Assembly: GCA_021613375.1 (NCBI GenBank)
Contig: CM038714.1
Location: 44,384,623-44,448,622 of the forward strand
DNA from: Megaleporinus macrocephalus
Lineage: Eukaryota; Chordata; Actinopteri; Characiformes; Anostomidae
Length of the DNA: 64,000 bases
Direction: 5' to 3'
The notes under the pieces were generated by a model. That model was not told where the DNA came from. It made no database searches and saw only the letters and a program-made list of their open reading frames with translations. Position 1 is the first letter of the stretch. Each line of letters opens with the position of its first letter. The position numbers and the translations under genes are program-made. Below are positions 11,736-24,418 of the stretch, piece by piece.

Positions 11736-12755
11736 AGTTTGTTTAGTTATATTTGAGCTTGTGAAAATGCTGGGACCATGTAAAAAATGTACTTCCTATG
11801 TTGCAGTAATTATGTTTAATAGCTTACACTTCAATCAGATCTTGACTGCATCATTTTAAATCCATTCTGTTGGTCTTCAGAAGCAAGATTACAAAACACT
11901 GTGTCACTGTCCAAATACCTACAGATCTGATTGTATACACTTACTCACTTCAATGGGCTTTACCCAAATGTCTGTCATGAGTTTAAGAGTAAATTCAAAT
12001 TCTTTATTTAACCCAAGTTGGCACCCAAGCTGTCATATGTTTGGAGACTGTATGGAGACTAAGCAGTGTGTATGGACATTAAATCAGTCTATTACATCAT
12101 GTTACATAATCTGCACATGTATTAATACTATTCAGTGTATAATCAATAGATATATTTTATTTTCATTGGGCCACATACAGGTGAATGTATGCAAATTATT
12201 GTTAGACACCAAAACAATCACCTTTAACTTGGTTGAACTTAACTTAAACCTATAAAAGCCTCATAAGTGAAAATAATCAGGGTCAATGCATAAAATGTCC
12301 TATGAAGCCAGTAGAGTAGCCAGTTTTTGGACTTGCCTCTTCTTACTGCAGGTGTGGTGTCCCATTTCTAATATAAACGGTATACAAGACTTGCTGGACT
12401 CAATGTACAAAATAATTACACAAAATACCTATATTTCAGTTTACAATCACTATAGACAGTAATGCTACAACACAGTACAGGGGCTTGGTTTCTGAACTTG
12501 TCTTCTTTGTTTACTGCTATGGAGTTTTAATTTCTGTTGACGAACTGGGTTGTTATTTTCAGTTGTTAAAATGTAAGAGTCAGGCTTTGAGTTGTGTTGC
12601 ATTTAGGGTGAGGGTGAAGAAAATATATTGTTAACAGAAATTTAGATGAATGGTAGTTAATGTTCTCTCTGCAAAGCATCAACACTGGAGCATTCAAAGA
12701 AAGTGTTGGCATGTTTTTGGGGGTATATTCTAAGAAATTTTCTATTCGGACTCAC

Positions 12756-12848
12756 AGTAGTTTTCTCCAAGCAGTGCAGTAGGTGGTGGTGTTGGCTCTC
12801 CAACAGCGATGAGGTTTTATTCATGTGCTGCTCCTCCTCTTCTGAACT
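12756..12848 (-). CDS. kcnd3: Kv4 (Shal) potassium channel, 31-codon exon
   Basis: This exon starts after a TCTTAG acceptor and ends at an ACT|GTGAGT donor; it is 93 bases long and in phase 0 at both ends. It encodes an acidic SSEEEEQHM segment, NKTSSLLES, and then the highly conserved [13 protein letters not shown]. The last block is shared by all Kv4 channels and contains the dileucine associated with dendritic targeting of Shal channels. EEE.HM.KT.SL.ESQ is the Kv4.3 form; Kv4.2 has SFETQ at the same place. The next exon starts at AHEF, so the reading frame skips the 19-residue optional segment of long mammalian Kv4.3. Confidence 0.97.
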
Positions 12849-14139
12849 CTAAGACATACACACAGACACACACACACATGTACTGACTGTACTAATACAT
12901 CTCCCACAAACAGATGCCTTCTATCTAGGGGGTTCTGAAAGTAAGATTTCTCAGTAAAGGCTGCATATGTTATGTTTAAATTGAGGCTGGACCAAGAGGA
13001 ATACCACTTATTGGATAGACTTAACTTTGGGCTTAAGTTATCTGGCTAATATATACCCCCCTCTTGCAGTTCTTTAGACATAAATGACTGTTCTTGTAGT
13101 TTTGATAGCAATTATAAACGTTCTTACCCAACCCAGAACAAAGAAACATGTTACGAGTTGTACCATGAACTTGTCTGGAAGTAGTGAGATTGTACTTTTG
13201 CCATGGTGCTCCATACTGTCATCTATTTTAATTTTAAAATCTCAGCCTAAGAATTCATTGCCAGCTCAGTCACTCACTCGAAGGTGGCCTCTTGCTGTAT
13301 GGTTGGATTGGTGAGGCAGTGAAAGAAGTGACAAAGAGCTTCTCAACAACTGTCATGACATCTGGAAAGGAATCTGGAGTGTAACAAGGTCGCAGCAGCA
13401 ACTTTCTTTCCAAATAGATTTCAGTCTCCCAAGGCCTCCATCGAGTCCCACGCAGCGGCGAGCAACGGGAATGACATGCCTGTAATTCCGAGTGCCAAAT
13501 CTCTGACAGCTTCATCACAACCCCTTGTACGAAAATCAGCCACAAAGCATGGACAAACCCTCCCGCACCGACGGGACTGCTGCCTCCTGACACCTTCAGC
13601 ACAACTCCTTTCCATGTGAATAGGGAACGCTGTCTGATATGACGGGCCTGACAGCATCTTTGGCTGACTGCCATCCTAGATTGTTATGCACAAAAAGCCA
13701 CTGGAGGAGAACAGAGCAAACACCGAAAGCAAGACACTAAGGGCTGAGAGCAGAGGGACTTCTTTTTTTTTTCTACAAACGCTAATGAGTTTTAATTAGA
13801 AGTATGATTTTCACTGGCTTTAATCTCGGGCTAGACCCACGGAAAATAAAAGGAAGACGAGGTCAGACAGAATGGCTGATTCTAGGACTTTTGTATTTAG
13901 CTCTTTTTAAGTCGGCACCGCTTCTAATTAGGATGGAGGTGAGTGCAAGTTAAATCTGTCCTGATTTCACCCTAGATGGGAGCATCAACAGAGCACAATA
14001 AAAACGGTGTCATGGGCAGTGGGATTTGACAAGAGTCAAGATTGCCATTGCAGGTTAGTCCTGGGATAAGAAATCTTGTCACTGTTCAGGCTTGAGTCAC
14101 TCTTTTAAATGCTTATTGAACCCAACTGCCACCTGACAA

Positions 14140-15140
<1,001 letters not shown>

Positions 15141-15374
15141 TTCCAATTACAGCATCTGTTAAATGACCTTGAGCCAACTGGATTCTCAGCTATCCAACAT
15201 TAAGTTTAAATTCTAGTTTAAGTGAAAAACAGAAAACCAAGGTGTCAATGGACCCATAGAACACAATAGGAAATTTCCAGCCTGACTCCATGTAGTACCG
15301 TCTGGCTTGTCTAGTACATTAACATATAAGGAAAGCTGTTTCACACCGTATCTGGGAGGCGGACAGGCACTCAC

Positions 15375-15476
15375 CGTCAGATCCAGAAGCTCATTCAGGA
15401 GGCCATTGCGTTTGCTCTGCAGGTAGGCGTTGGAGCTGCCCTTCTTGGCTATTCTTATCCGGGCCAGGCGGGCTTT
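15375..15476 (-). CDS. kcnd3: Kv4 (Shal) potassium channel, 34-codon exon after S6
   Basis: This exon begins after a CACACAG acceptor with AAA GCC and ends at ACG|GTGAGT; it is 102 bases long, phase 0 at both ends. It encodes the basic proximal C-terminus: [18 protein letters not shown], then [24 protein letters not shown] follows directly on the RRAQK that closes the preceding exon, as in all Kv4 channels. [13 protein letters not shown] matches the Kv4.3 version (Kv4.2 has SNQLQ and Kv4.1 lacks the GLL form). The segment lies just below the S6 gate on the cytoplasmic side. Confidence 0.97.
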
Positions 15477-16741
15477 CTGTGTGGGCAGAAAGGTCCGGTG
15501 TCAGACAGCCAGTGGGAAGAGTAATGAATTATCTACTGGGTTCCAATCCGCTGTCTCATCCATCCATCACATGGCAGACAAACATTAGGCTCAGGTGAAA
15601 TCCTAAGACTGCTGGTGCTTGGGCCTGTCTAGTGTTTCAATTACAGCCCTTTTTCAACTACACTGGGCGTCAGATAGGTTTTTAACTGAGCACACCTTAT
15701 TTATGACCTTGAACTTTAGACTCAGGGCTCAGTGCTAACAGATTTGATATTTTAATCATTTGTTGCATTGGGTCAGGTGGTCTGTAAGTTGGCTCTAAAT
15801 AGATTTGATTGTTCAAAAATAACTGTAGAAATCCAATAGTTCTCCTTGGTTCTACGAAGAAAAACTCTTTGGCTGAATTCTTTTATTGCACTCTGACAGT
15901 TTCAACTGTTAACCCTGTGCCTAACCCTCATCCTAACACTTTTCAAATAACTCTTTATGAACGACCAGAGGTTTGAAATATTGGACTCTACTGGTTCTTT
16001 TCTGTACCACCAGTAAAGAAAAAACTCACTTATTAAAATTCTGTCATCCACCAGCCACAGATGGTCTAGAAGCCCTTGTTATTGCACTCTAATGCCATAT
16101 GAAAAGGTTGAATTTGACTTTTTTTTCTTCTTCTTCTTCTTTTGCAGTCTCTTTGATATGAGGCTCCATGCCCTCAAGGTTCCATTACAAAAACAGTATC
16201 GGGATTGGAACATCTGGGGGCTGAAATGAAAAGGGAACGATCTGAGATGGAGGAAATGGATGAGAAAATGGGTGAAGATCTCGCGAAGTGCCAGAGATAA
16301 GTCTTAAGTGCTTTTCGCTCATTCAAGGTGAGAGTCACGTCTTAAAAGTCTGTCATACGCTCTCTGGCAGCTGCGCACACACAATCTCCCTCGAGACATG
16401 TGAAGCTCCACTCCCGGAGGACGTCTCGCATTAGGGAAGCCATTTAGTGTGGGAAAACGGTTTGTTTCACAAAGACATTGAGCAACGCCAACTCTTTGGG
16501 CATACAAATACACAGAGGAGGCTTTTGTTACTTCCTGCCTTTGATTTGGATGAAAGAAAAGAACAAGCATCTTACTGCAAAACAAACAAACATAAGCACT
16601 TCAATGACAAAAAATTTAAAGAAGCATCTAAGTGTTCAAAATGACTTTAAACAACTGTTATTTGAAATACTTATAAATAATAATGGAAGTTAATGCCTGA
16701 ACAAGTGTGTGTGTGTATTTGTGCATATGTGTATATATATA

Positions 16742-17330
16742 TCTGGCATTAACATCAGCACAAAAACTGTGCGCCAGGAGCTTTGGAAGCATTGGGTAGA
16801 ACAGTGGAATTGTGTATTGTGCTTCTATCTGTCAGTCTGATGAACGAGTCTGGATTTGGTGAATGCCAGGAGCACGTTACCTGCCTGACAGTATAGTGTT
16901 GACTGTAAAGTTTGGTGGAGGAGGGATAATATGATAGGGTTGCTTTTCCGGGGTTGACCTAGATCCCACAGTTCCAGTGAAGGGAAAGCTTAATGCTTTA
17001 GCATACCAAGAGATTCTGTGTGTGTTTCCAACTTTGTGGGAACAGTTTGTGGAAGGCCCTTCCATAAAGACTCACTGGGTTGAGTTTGAGTGGCCCACCC
17101 AAAGAGCCCTGACCTCAACCCACCCCCGAACATGAACTAGAATGGAGATTGGGAGCCAGGTCCTCTTGTCATACATCAGTGTCTGACCTCACAGATTCTC
17201 TTTTGGATGAATGGGCAAAAACTCCCACAGACACCCTCCAGATTCATGTAGAAGAGGGTCTCAGAAGAGTGGAAGCTGTTACAGCTTGAAAGGGGGACCA
17301 ACTCAAGACGTTAACATTTCCTATAATGCT
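16742..17330 (+). mobile_element. Tc1-like transposase relic, truncated at the 5' side
   Basis: The plus strand carries damaged Tc1 transposase segments in order: AAGTTTGGTGGAGGAGGGAT near 16908 (the GGGG-V block), CCAGTGAAGGGAAAGCTTAA near 16973 (VPVKG-like), TTTGTGGGAACAGTTTGTGG near 17033 (LWQQF-like), CCTGACCTCAACC (the SPDLNP block) and GAAGCTGTTACAGCTTGAAA (the AVIAAKG-like end). Several in-frame stops are present. No clean terminal repeats were found. Confidence 0.75.
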
Positions 17331-18154
17331 TGTGGCAGTGGTTAGCAACTGTTCCGCCGGATTCTAGATTCCAGACATTTGGCATTTGTGAAAAATCGTG
17401 TATATTTTTTATATGATTGCTAAGTTAGGGTGCTTGTCCACATTGCCGGCCTCTGAAAGTGGCCCTTGAAATACCTCAGTGTGCGGGTGCTCACAGTTTG
17501 TTTGCTGCCTGACGCGCCCTACCCGCACTTTGTCTCTCTGGTGGCTGCACTTGACTTTGCGCCACTATTACTGTCATGACCCCCTGGTCCATTTAGAAGG
17601 GCCGCTGCACTCCGTTCATGGGGAGAGTACCCACAATCAGCCTCCTCATTGGTCCAGCAAATTGGCCCTGTGATTTGTGCAGTAATAAGAAAATGTCTTT
17701 TGCTGCGTAACAGCGGTCCACCAATGAATTAGAGCCACAGCAAAAGTCTACTATAAAGAGAAGAAAAAAAAACAACCCAAAAGGAGTCTGGGTGAGTGGT
17801 CAGGCTGATGTGACCCTGGCTGTGAGTGGTTGGGGGACAAGAAGAACAGAAAGAAAGGTTAAGGAGTAGAAAATTGTGTGGCTTCACTTCAGATCATGTT
17901 TGTCCATTAGGGTATGGCCACAGTTTCAGGGCTGATATTGCTGGGCTTTATTTGGATGTGAGGCCAGAAGGATAAGACAAAGACCCCAGATGGGCTTCTA
18001 ACTGTAATGGGCATCTCAAGCAACAGAATGAAGAAAGGTGTTGAAAAGAACTGCATGTGGAAGGCGCAGGCCTATGAAGTGCTGCTGCTCGGTTGAGGAG
18101 CCAGACGTTGTTCAGTGGAATGACAAGAACAATCGATTCACAAAAACATGGTCC

Positions 18155-18327
18155 ATATCTTTGCTTTCTAATGAAAAGCATGTATCTTCATTTTGATGGA
18201 GCAGCAGCTGCCGCTTACAATGAATGGACCAATAGAAATGCTCCAAAATAGCTTGGAAATAATCTTTGGCCTCTTCTGTAAAGTTGCCATTTTGGAGATA
18301 CTTGATTTTCATTGGACAGTGATGATA
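18155..18327. mobile_element. MITE 'family A', copy 2
   Basis: The inverted termini are ATATCTTTGCTTTCTAATG..GTATCTTCATTTTG at the left and CATTTTGGAGATACTTG..CATTGGACAGTGATGATAT at the right. The core includes GGACCAATAGAAATGCTCC, which is also found in the copy at 35258-35472. Confidence 0.7.
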
Positions 18328-19374
18328 TTCTGCCATATTTTTTTTAGTAATTCATTTTTACATGATTCATCTCTTTGTTTTTTCGTATTAAACATAATGA
18401 TGATTGGCTGACCTCTTCAAAGCATACAGACCAAAATTCTTATTGGTATTGGGGAAAAATAAAGCCATCACTTTTGTTTTTCTGGATCCTGTATGGGCCA
18501 CAATTATAAACGTGCTAACTAAAAGCCAAGAACAACTCTTTTCCTCCACTCTATCAACTCTGCAGTAACAACCCTCTCTATTACTTCAACATGAGGGTGT
18601 GTTGTTAAACAGTTTAAATGTGCAGAGTTTCAGTTTTAGTTATCTTTCTCTTTTTTCTTCTTGTTTTTTCTTTTCTTGTAGCGTGATTGAATGACTAATC
18701 ACACGGCTAGCAGATGTCCCCCTCAAATATTGATCGTAGGTGTTTCTATTGTCCTGCACAAGCTACATGTATGTGTTTACGACAGAATGTCAGTGGTGCT
18801 GACATAATTCTGCAGTACAAAAGCCTATACGCTGGAACTGGTATCAGATTTGGCTACTGCAGACTAAAGCACAGCATGATTTGAACAGAGACTTCCATCA
18901 CTGCATCCCTCCTGGTGCTCTTCTTGGCATGGAAAAAGATCTAACAGCGGTCATACATAATAGTGTTTAATTTGGCTGTTTTTATGTCCAGTTATACTGT
19001 TCATTTATGTTGCTCCTTTTCTGCATTTATAGAACTGTTTTTGCATTTTGATTAGAAGGTATATGTAAGTTAATAATATTTGAATTAATTAAAACACTTG
19101 CAGAATTTAGTAAAATATGTGCTACCAAAAAATGTATTTTTTTTTCACATGGATATCACATAGAACCTGTTTGTTGATTGTGTTTTTGTATTATAGAATA
19201 AGAGATATTATTTTTTCCCTTCCAATATCTCAATACAGGCCGATACCACAATACTATAAATACAGGTCGATACTGATGTTAACTCTTACCTGTAAGCGTA
19301 ATTATATATTTAGAATATTTTATTTTGTGGCCATTTATATTTTATTTTGTGTGTCGCAAATAAGTCATAATCAG

Positions 19375-19376
<2 letters not shown>

Positions 19377-19440
<64 letters not shown>
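19377..19440. repeat. (TA)n microsatellite abutting a MITE
   Basis: A TA run of about 60 bases ends immediately before the left terminus of the MITE at 19449. Confidence 0.95.
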
Positions 19441-19448
19441 GCTGTCAC

Positions 19449-19650
19449 TGTCGTCATTGTACAATGAAAAACAAACATAGTTTACTTTCAATGTAAGTCA
19501 TTGGAATCAAGCTTTTTTCCAAGGTTTTTGGAGCATTTCTATTGAAATTTTCACACAATGTAAACTACCATTGGCATGTTCAATGATGTAGAAAACTCAA
19601 AATTGCCAAAAATGGAGATACATGTTTTTCATTGGACAGAGACAATATTT
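19449..19650. mobile_element. MITE 'family A', copy 3
   Basis: The left terminus GTCGTCATTGTACAATGAAA and the right terminus GAGATACATGTTTTTCATTG followed by GACAGAGACAATATT are inverted relative to each other. The core TTGGAGCATTTCTATTG is the reverse-complement-like form of the core in copies 2 and 5. Confidence 0.65.
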
Positions 19651-20206
19651 ATTTATTTATTTCTATTTATTTGTATATTGCCGCGCATTTTCTTGAATTT
19701 TGGTATGCACGTTGGCGATACTGTGAGTAAATGTCAGTATACTGATGTGGTTTCAGTGTAGGAATGTTAGAGATAGGAATGTAAGAGAAATGAAATTTAA
19801 TTTAGAAAGTATGTTGGATTTCCAGTTGTATACTGTATGGAATGGGGGAAGAAGAGTTTTTATATAGTACATCGAAATCCTTCATTTAGAAAAGCAAAAT
19901 TGTGGTGTGCCATCTTTGTCTGAGACAGTGAGAAAACCTGTTAAAGAGTTCTATGGTGTTTCTCAGGGTTTGGCCGGCCCTACTGCATCTGTCCTTCGAG
20001 CACTGGCAGGTGTGAAGGGTACACTGAATGACTTCCCCTTCCAATTCGCCAACAAGGGCTTGTCGAGTGCAGCTATTTGTGGCAAGAGAGCACTATTAAG
20101 GGCAAGCAGCTCCCAAAGCTGCCTCTGTCTCCCAAAACACACACACAGTCAGTCTCATAACACAATCACTGGTTCTCTTGTTCTCTTTTACTTCCTCTTT
20201 GTGCAT

Positions 20207-20284
20207 CTCTCTCTCTCTCTCACTCACACACGTTCTCTCTCTTTCTCTCTCTCTCTCCTCTCTCTCTATCTCTCTCTCTCTCTG
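20207..20284. repeat. (CT)n microsatellite
   Basis: An imperfect CT-rich run, broken by CACTCACACACG near 20220. It generates spurious Ser/Leu-rich and Arg/Glu-rich frames on the two strands. Confidence 0.95.
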
Positions 20285-21076
20285 CAAGCTCTGTGCTTTC
20301 AAACCGCTTTTATGTGCCAGCTCTGAAAGGTCAGCTGCACTGTCGCTGGGCTCGAGAGCATTTGTTGTTATTTAAGCATAAGGTGAGCAGGTTGAGTGTC
20401 TACTGGGGGGTGTGCAGTCAATAGGGAGAATGGGGCTGTATAATTCTTTTAAATAAATGGGAACATAAACACACTTACTAGGTATCATACATTCTATCTC
20501 AGCACTATACACACTCTGGGGACTGCCTCGCGGCAGGGTTTTATTTGACTGTTTTAGCTGAATCTCTCTGTGAAATAATTAGATTCTGCAGGAAGCATAA
20601 CAAAATGTTCAGTAAACAAACAATCCAACCTCAAGCTGATGTAAATGGTTGCATTATGCACCTTTTTTTCAGGGCTTGAGGGAATATGCCGTTTAAAGCG
20701 TGTTAATTTGGAGGAATAAACTAAATGTGGGTTTCTTAAATCATTTGAGCAAATATAAAATGTGTGAAGGGCTTTCGGTGTAAAAAAACCCAATAAAATG
20801 GCAATGGTTCATACATGATTAATTCTGCTATTATTATATTGGTGGATTTAGATGTATCATGGATCGCCAGCGCAAGACTATTGCAGATGCATCAAATCTA
20901 ATACAGTTGTAATGTAAATGAGAATTTATTCCGTAGTCAGTTGTAAATATAAAGTTATTATTCAAATGTCGCATTAAACCAGATTCTGGACATCAAAAGA
21001 AACGGTGTATTCACAGAAGATAACAATATTGCATTAACAGAATAGTATGCTAACTCTTTTTGTTAAGGCAGTGTTC

Positions 21077-21078
<2 letters not shown>

Positions 21079-21130
<52 letters not shown>
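21079..21130. repeat. (TA)n microsatellite
   Basis: A perfect TA run of about 52 bases. Confidence 0.97.
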
Positions 21131-21131
<1 letters not shown>

Positions 21132-21385
21132 TCTTTGTAAAACCTTCTTGTAACTTAGTAACAATGCTTTGTAAACATACTTATAAACTATAATAACACC
21201 TTTCAAGGCTTTTACAATATACTACAGTTTAGGAATGCGGCAATACCATTTTTTCCCCCAGACTGATTATGAGTACATGTTTTTTAATACTTGCCAATAC
21301 CATAAACAATCACTTTGCATGCAGTAGCTGTAAGTGTAAAGGAGTGCAATGTAACTTATCAGTTACATCATTAAAATCTAGCTGA

Positions 21386-21475
21386 TGTATATGACATGTA
21401 TTAGCTATCTATGCTCACTACGTGAGTATTATGTATATGACATGTATTATCTATGCTCACTACATCAGTTCTTTT
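21386..21475. repeat. Two-copy tandem duplication
   Basis: GTATATGACATGTATTA followed by CTATGCTCACTAC occurs twice, about 45 bases apart, with small differences between the copies. Confidence 0.8.
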
Positions 21476-22480
21476 GGATGGAGTGGGTATTTTTCCTCAT
21501 CCAACCAGCTGTAAGTAAATTATGTTTTGTAGTTTTTACTCCTGTTTTTAATTGGCTACAGCTACAATCAACTGCAATGTAGCTGTAGCACTGTGACAGC
21601 AGTCGTACTCGAGGCTAACACATCCAAGGAGCTCACGTTTGAGTTGAAAGTCTTTTTGGCTGATTAAGCTGTGGTAGAATACCCTATTAGACCAGACAAA
21701 CATTGTTTACTTTTTAAAATCATGTTATTACTTCACGCTGTACAAACGCTTGTACCATGCAACATGAAACACAGCCTTAACAGATAGTTCTATCTATGAG
21801 AAATCAAATAAAGTTGTTTCATTTAAAACAACACGCTGCACGCCCGAGTACTGAACAGCTCGGCTTATACACATACACGGTAGAACAACATAGTCTCTCT
21901 ACAGCCTATTTTATAATAACAGATTAAAAAATCCAGCAAGCGAATGTTTATACCTCGCTATTATACTCGATCAAACAGAATATTGTTGGCACATATGGAT
22001 CTTAGTAGCTCAACTTCTTGGGCTCCGTGTTTCCACATGTATCGTGGAAGCGTGACTATGATTGTGATACGTTTGTCTAATAAGGGGCTTAAAATACACA
22101 GTGTATTCCTAGTGGCAATATGCTAAGGCAGAATGTTTAATGTGACCTTTATGTCCTACTGCCACAACGTTAGCAGATGTCTGTGCAAGCTGGCCCTGCT
22201 TCACTGCCAGCTCCAGATGTTTGTTCATTAATGCGGCAGGGTAAACTAGACTTATGTCACATGGGCATGGGAATGCTGGTATCAGTGAATCTGAATGAGT
22301 ATGAATAAATGAGCTTACTATTGTCCCAATACCTGATCCCCGTATCAGTATCGATGCATCCCTACTATGATAAATTTTTCTTCACTTATAGGCATGTTAT
22401 AACAGTTTAATGTCTTTCACCAATCATTCATCATGATTGCAGCCTTATGAGGAGTCATTAGTTTTGATAAATATGCTTAT

Positions 22481-22840
22481 TAGGGTTGTAAGAAAATATC
22501 GAAATATTGAATATCAGGATATTATGTTTGGTGATATCAATACATAGATTCCTGGCAGACAGTGAATCATTGTGTGTTGTGTTTAAACCTCTGACCACTA
22601 GATGGCAGTGTTGTAATCCATTTTCAGCTCCACTCCAACATTAACAAGCAACACAAGGGCGCAGTGCTATTGTAAGCATTGACAAACCTGTTCATATAGT
22701 GGTGTGTTTTAATAGTAGGATTTGAGAAATCACCATATATCACTTTGCTTGCAGTATCGCAATATATCATAATATTGAATCGTGAGCGCTGTATCACGAT
22801 ACGTATTGTATCGCCATGTTCTTGCCAAAACACTACCCTA
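22481..22840. mobile_element. hAT-type non-autonomous element with target-site duplication
   Basis: The element starts TAGGGTTGTAAG and ends CACTACCCTA. It is flanked by ATGCTTAT (22473-22480) and ATGCTTTT (22841-22848), which match at 7 of 8 bases, the 8-bp duplication expected of hAT elements. It is 360 bases long and non-coding. It contains repeated ATATCG/TATCGC words near both ends. Confidence 0.7.
22595..22607 (+). promoter_or_regulatory. CTCF-like motif inside a hAT-type element
   Basis: CCACTAGATGGCA fits the CTCF core consensus CCASYAGRKGGCR at all 13 positions. It lies in the middle of the transposon at 22481-22840. Binding is unproven. Confidence 0.4.
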
Positions 22841-23435
22841 ATGCTTTTATAAAATATAGATGCAAAATTATGATGGCTTGTAAGAAAGTGCTTTCAGTGG
22901 TGTTGAAATGCAAAGATGAGGAAAACTACAACATGCCTGATGGATATAAAAAACAGAGCTAAAGCAAAAAAGCTGAAGTTCATGCAGGGTCTTCAAATTT
23001 ATGGATTAGCAAGTAAGAAAGCAATCTATCTACACACCTGTAAGCTGTCTTGATGAACAAAGGCCTCATTCATCTCAGTGACAAAAAAATCTCACCTGCT
23101 GATCACCATCAGTCCTATCTGCCCTTCATCAAAAGAGGCCATCGCTCATCAAATTTTTCCACCACCATTAAGCTAATGATCCTTTGCATGAGCGGCCATT
23201 TGGTGGTGCGTTTCGATGGCCGGTCCAAGGGCATGCACCCAGCCATGGTCCACTGTGCCAGTCCCAGTTTTCAGCACATGCCAGGTGTTAGTCGCTCATC
23301 TGGGGCCAGTGGGGAGGCAAAGGTGCACCATTCTCTCGCTCTCGCACCCGGACACGCACGTACAGACGCATGCACACTCAGACGCACACTGGCCAGCCTT
23401 TGTCACCCCGTTAGTGCGGCAAAGCTCAGCAACTA

Positions 23436-23849
<414 letters not shown>

Positions 23850-24418
23850 TCAGGAAACCCTTCAGCCCTTTGTACCCACAACCTGAGACATAGTTTCCTT
23901 TGTTTTTTCCCATGCCAGAACCGGTTAGCACTACAGTTCCACACTTATTACTGTAATTCAATTACACATGAACAAGAAGCTGGGGAAAGCTACAGTGCAG
24001 GTGGGTAGAGAGGCAGGGAGATAGGGTGCTATCTGCATGGCCCAGACCCAGTTTAACAAAGCCTGCCAGCCGTCTCCCATGCCAGTGTCTAACTGGGGAC
24101 ATCTATGGAGGGTTATACGCTCCCAGGAACCAACAGCTTTATCAGACTTGTCAGGTACAAACCAGTGTGGAGTGATGCCAGTGGGGCCAACTTGTTGAAA
24201 TACCTGCTGAAACTGGCTCGGGGGAGTTGAGAAATTGCTGAATCAAACTGTACACTACAGCGTACGGCTGCTTGAACATAGCAGCAGTGTAGACGTTAAG
24301 TACGTTTTTGATGAGCGATTAAGTGACTCACAGAAACAGGTTTCTGGAAGCAAACCTTCAACTCTTCTAATCATAGGATGGAGCTAGAAATATTAAAATT
24401 AGGTGCTAGTATATTAAA

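Larger units (their letters stand above)
7755..12755 (-). other. Kv4 intron, about 5.0 kb
   Basis: The intron is bounded by a GTGAGT donor at 12755 and a CCCACAG acceptor at 7755. It holds a MITE (7819-8050), a family B repeat (8373-8590), a LINE-type 3' tail (8960-9115) and a Tc1 relic (10570-11735). In mammals the optional 19-residue Kv4.3 exon lies in this intron; I did not find a convincing equivalent here. Confidence 0.9.

Noticed and set aside
13270..13674. 134-residue minus-strand frame between Kv4 exons
   Set aside because: No recognised domain, no plausible splice link to the Kv4 frame, and the flanking exons already join in phase without it. More likely chance or non-coding constraint.
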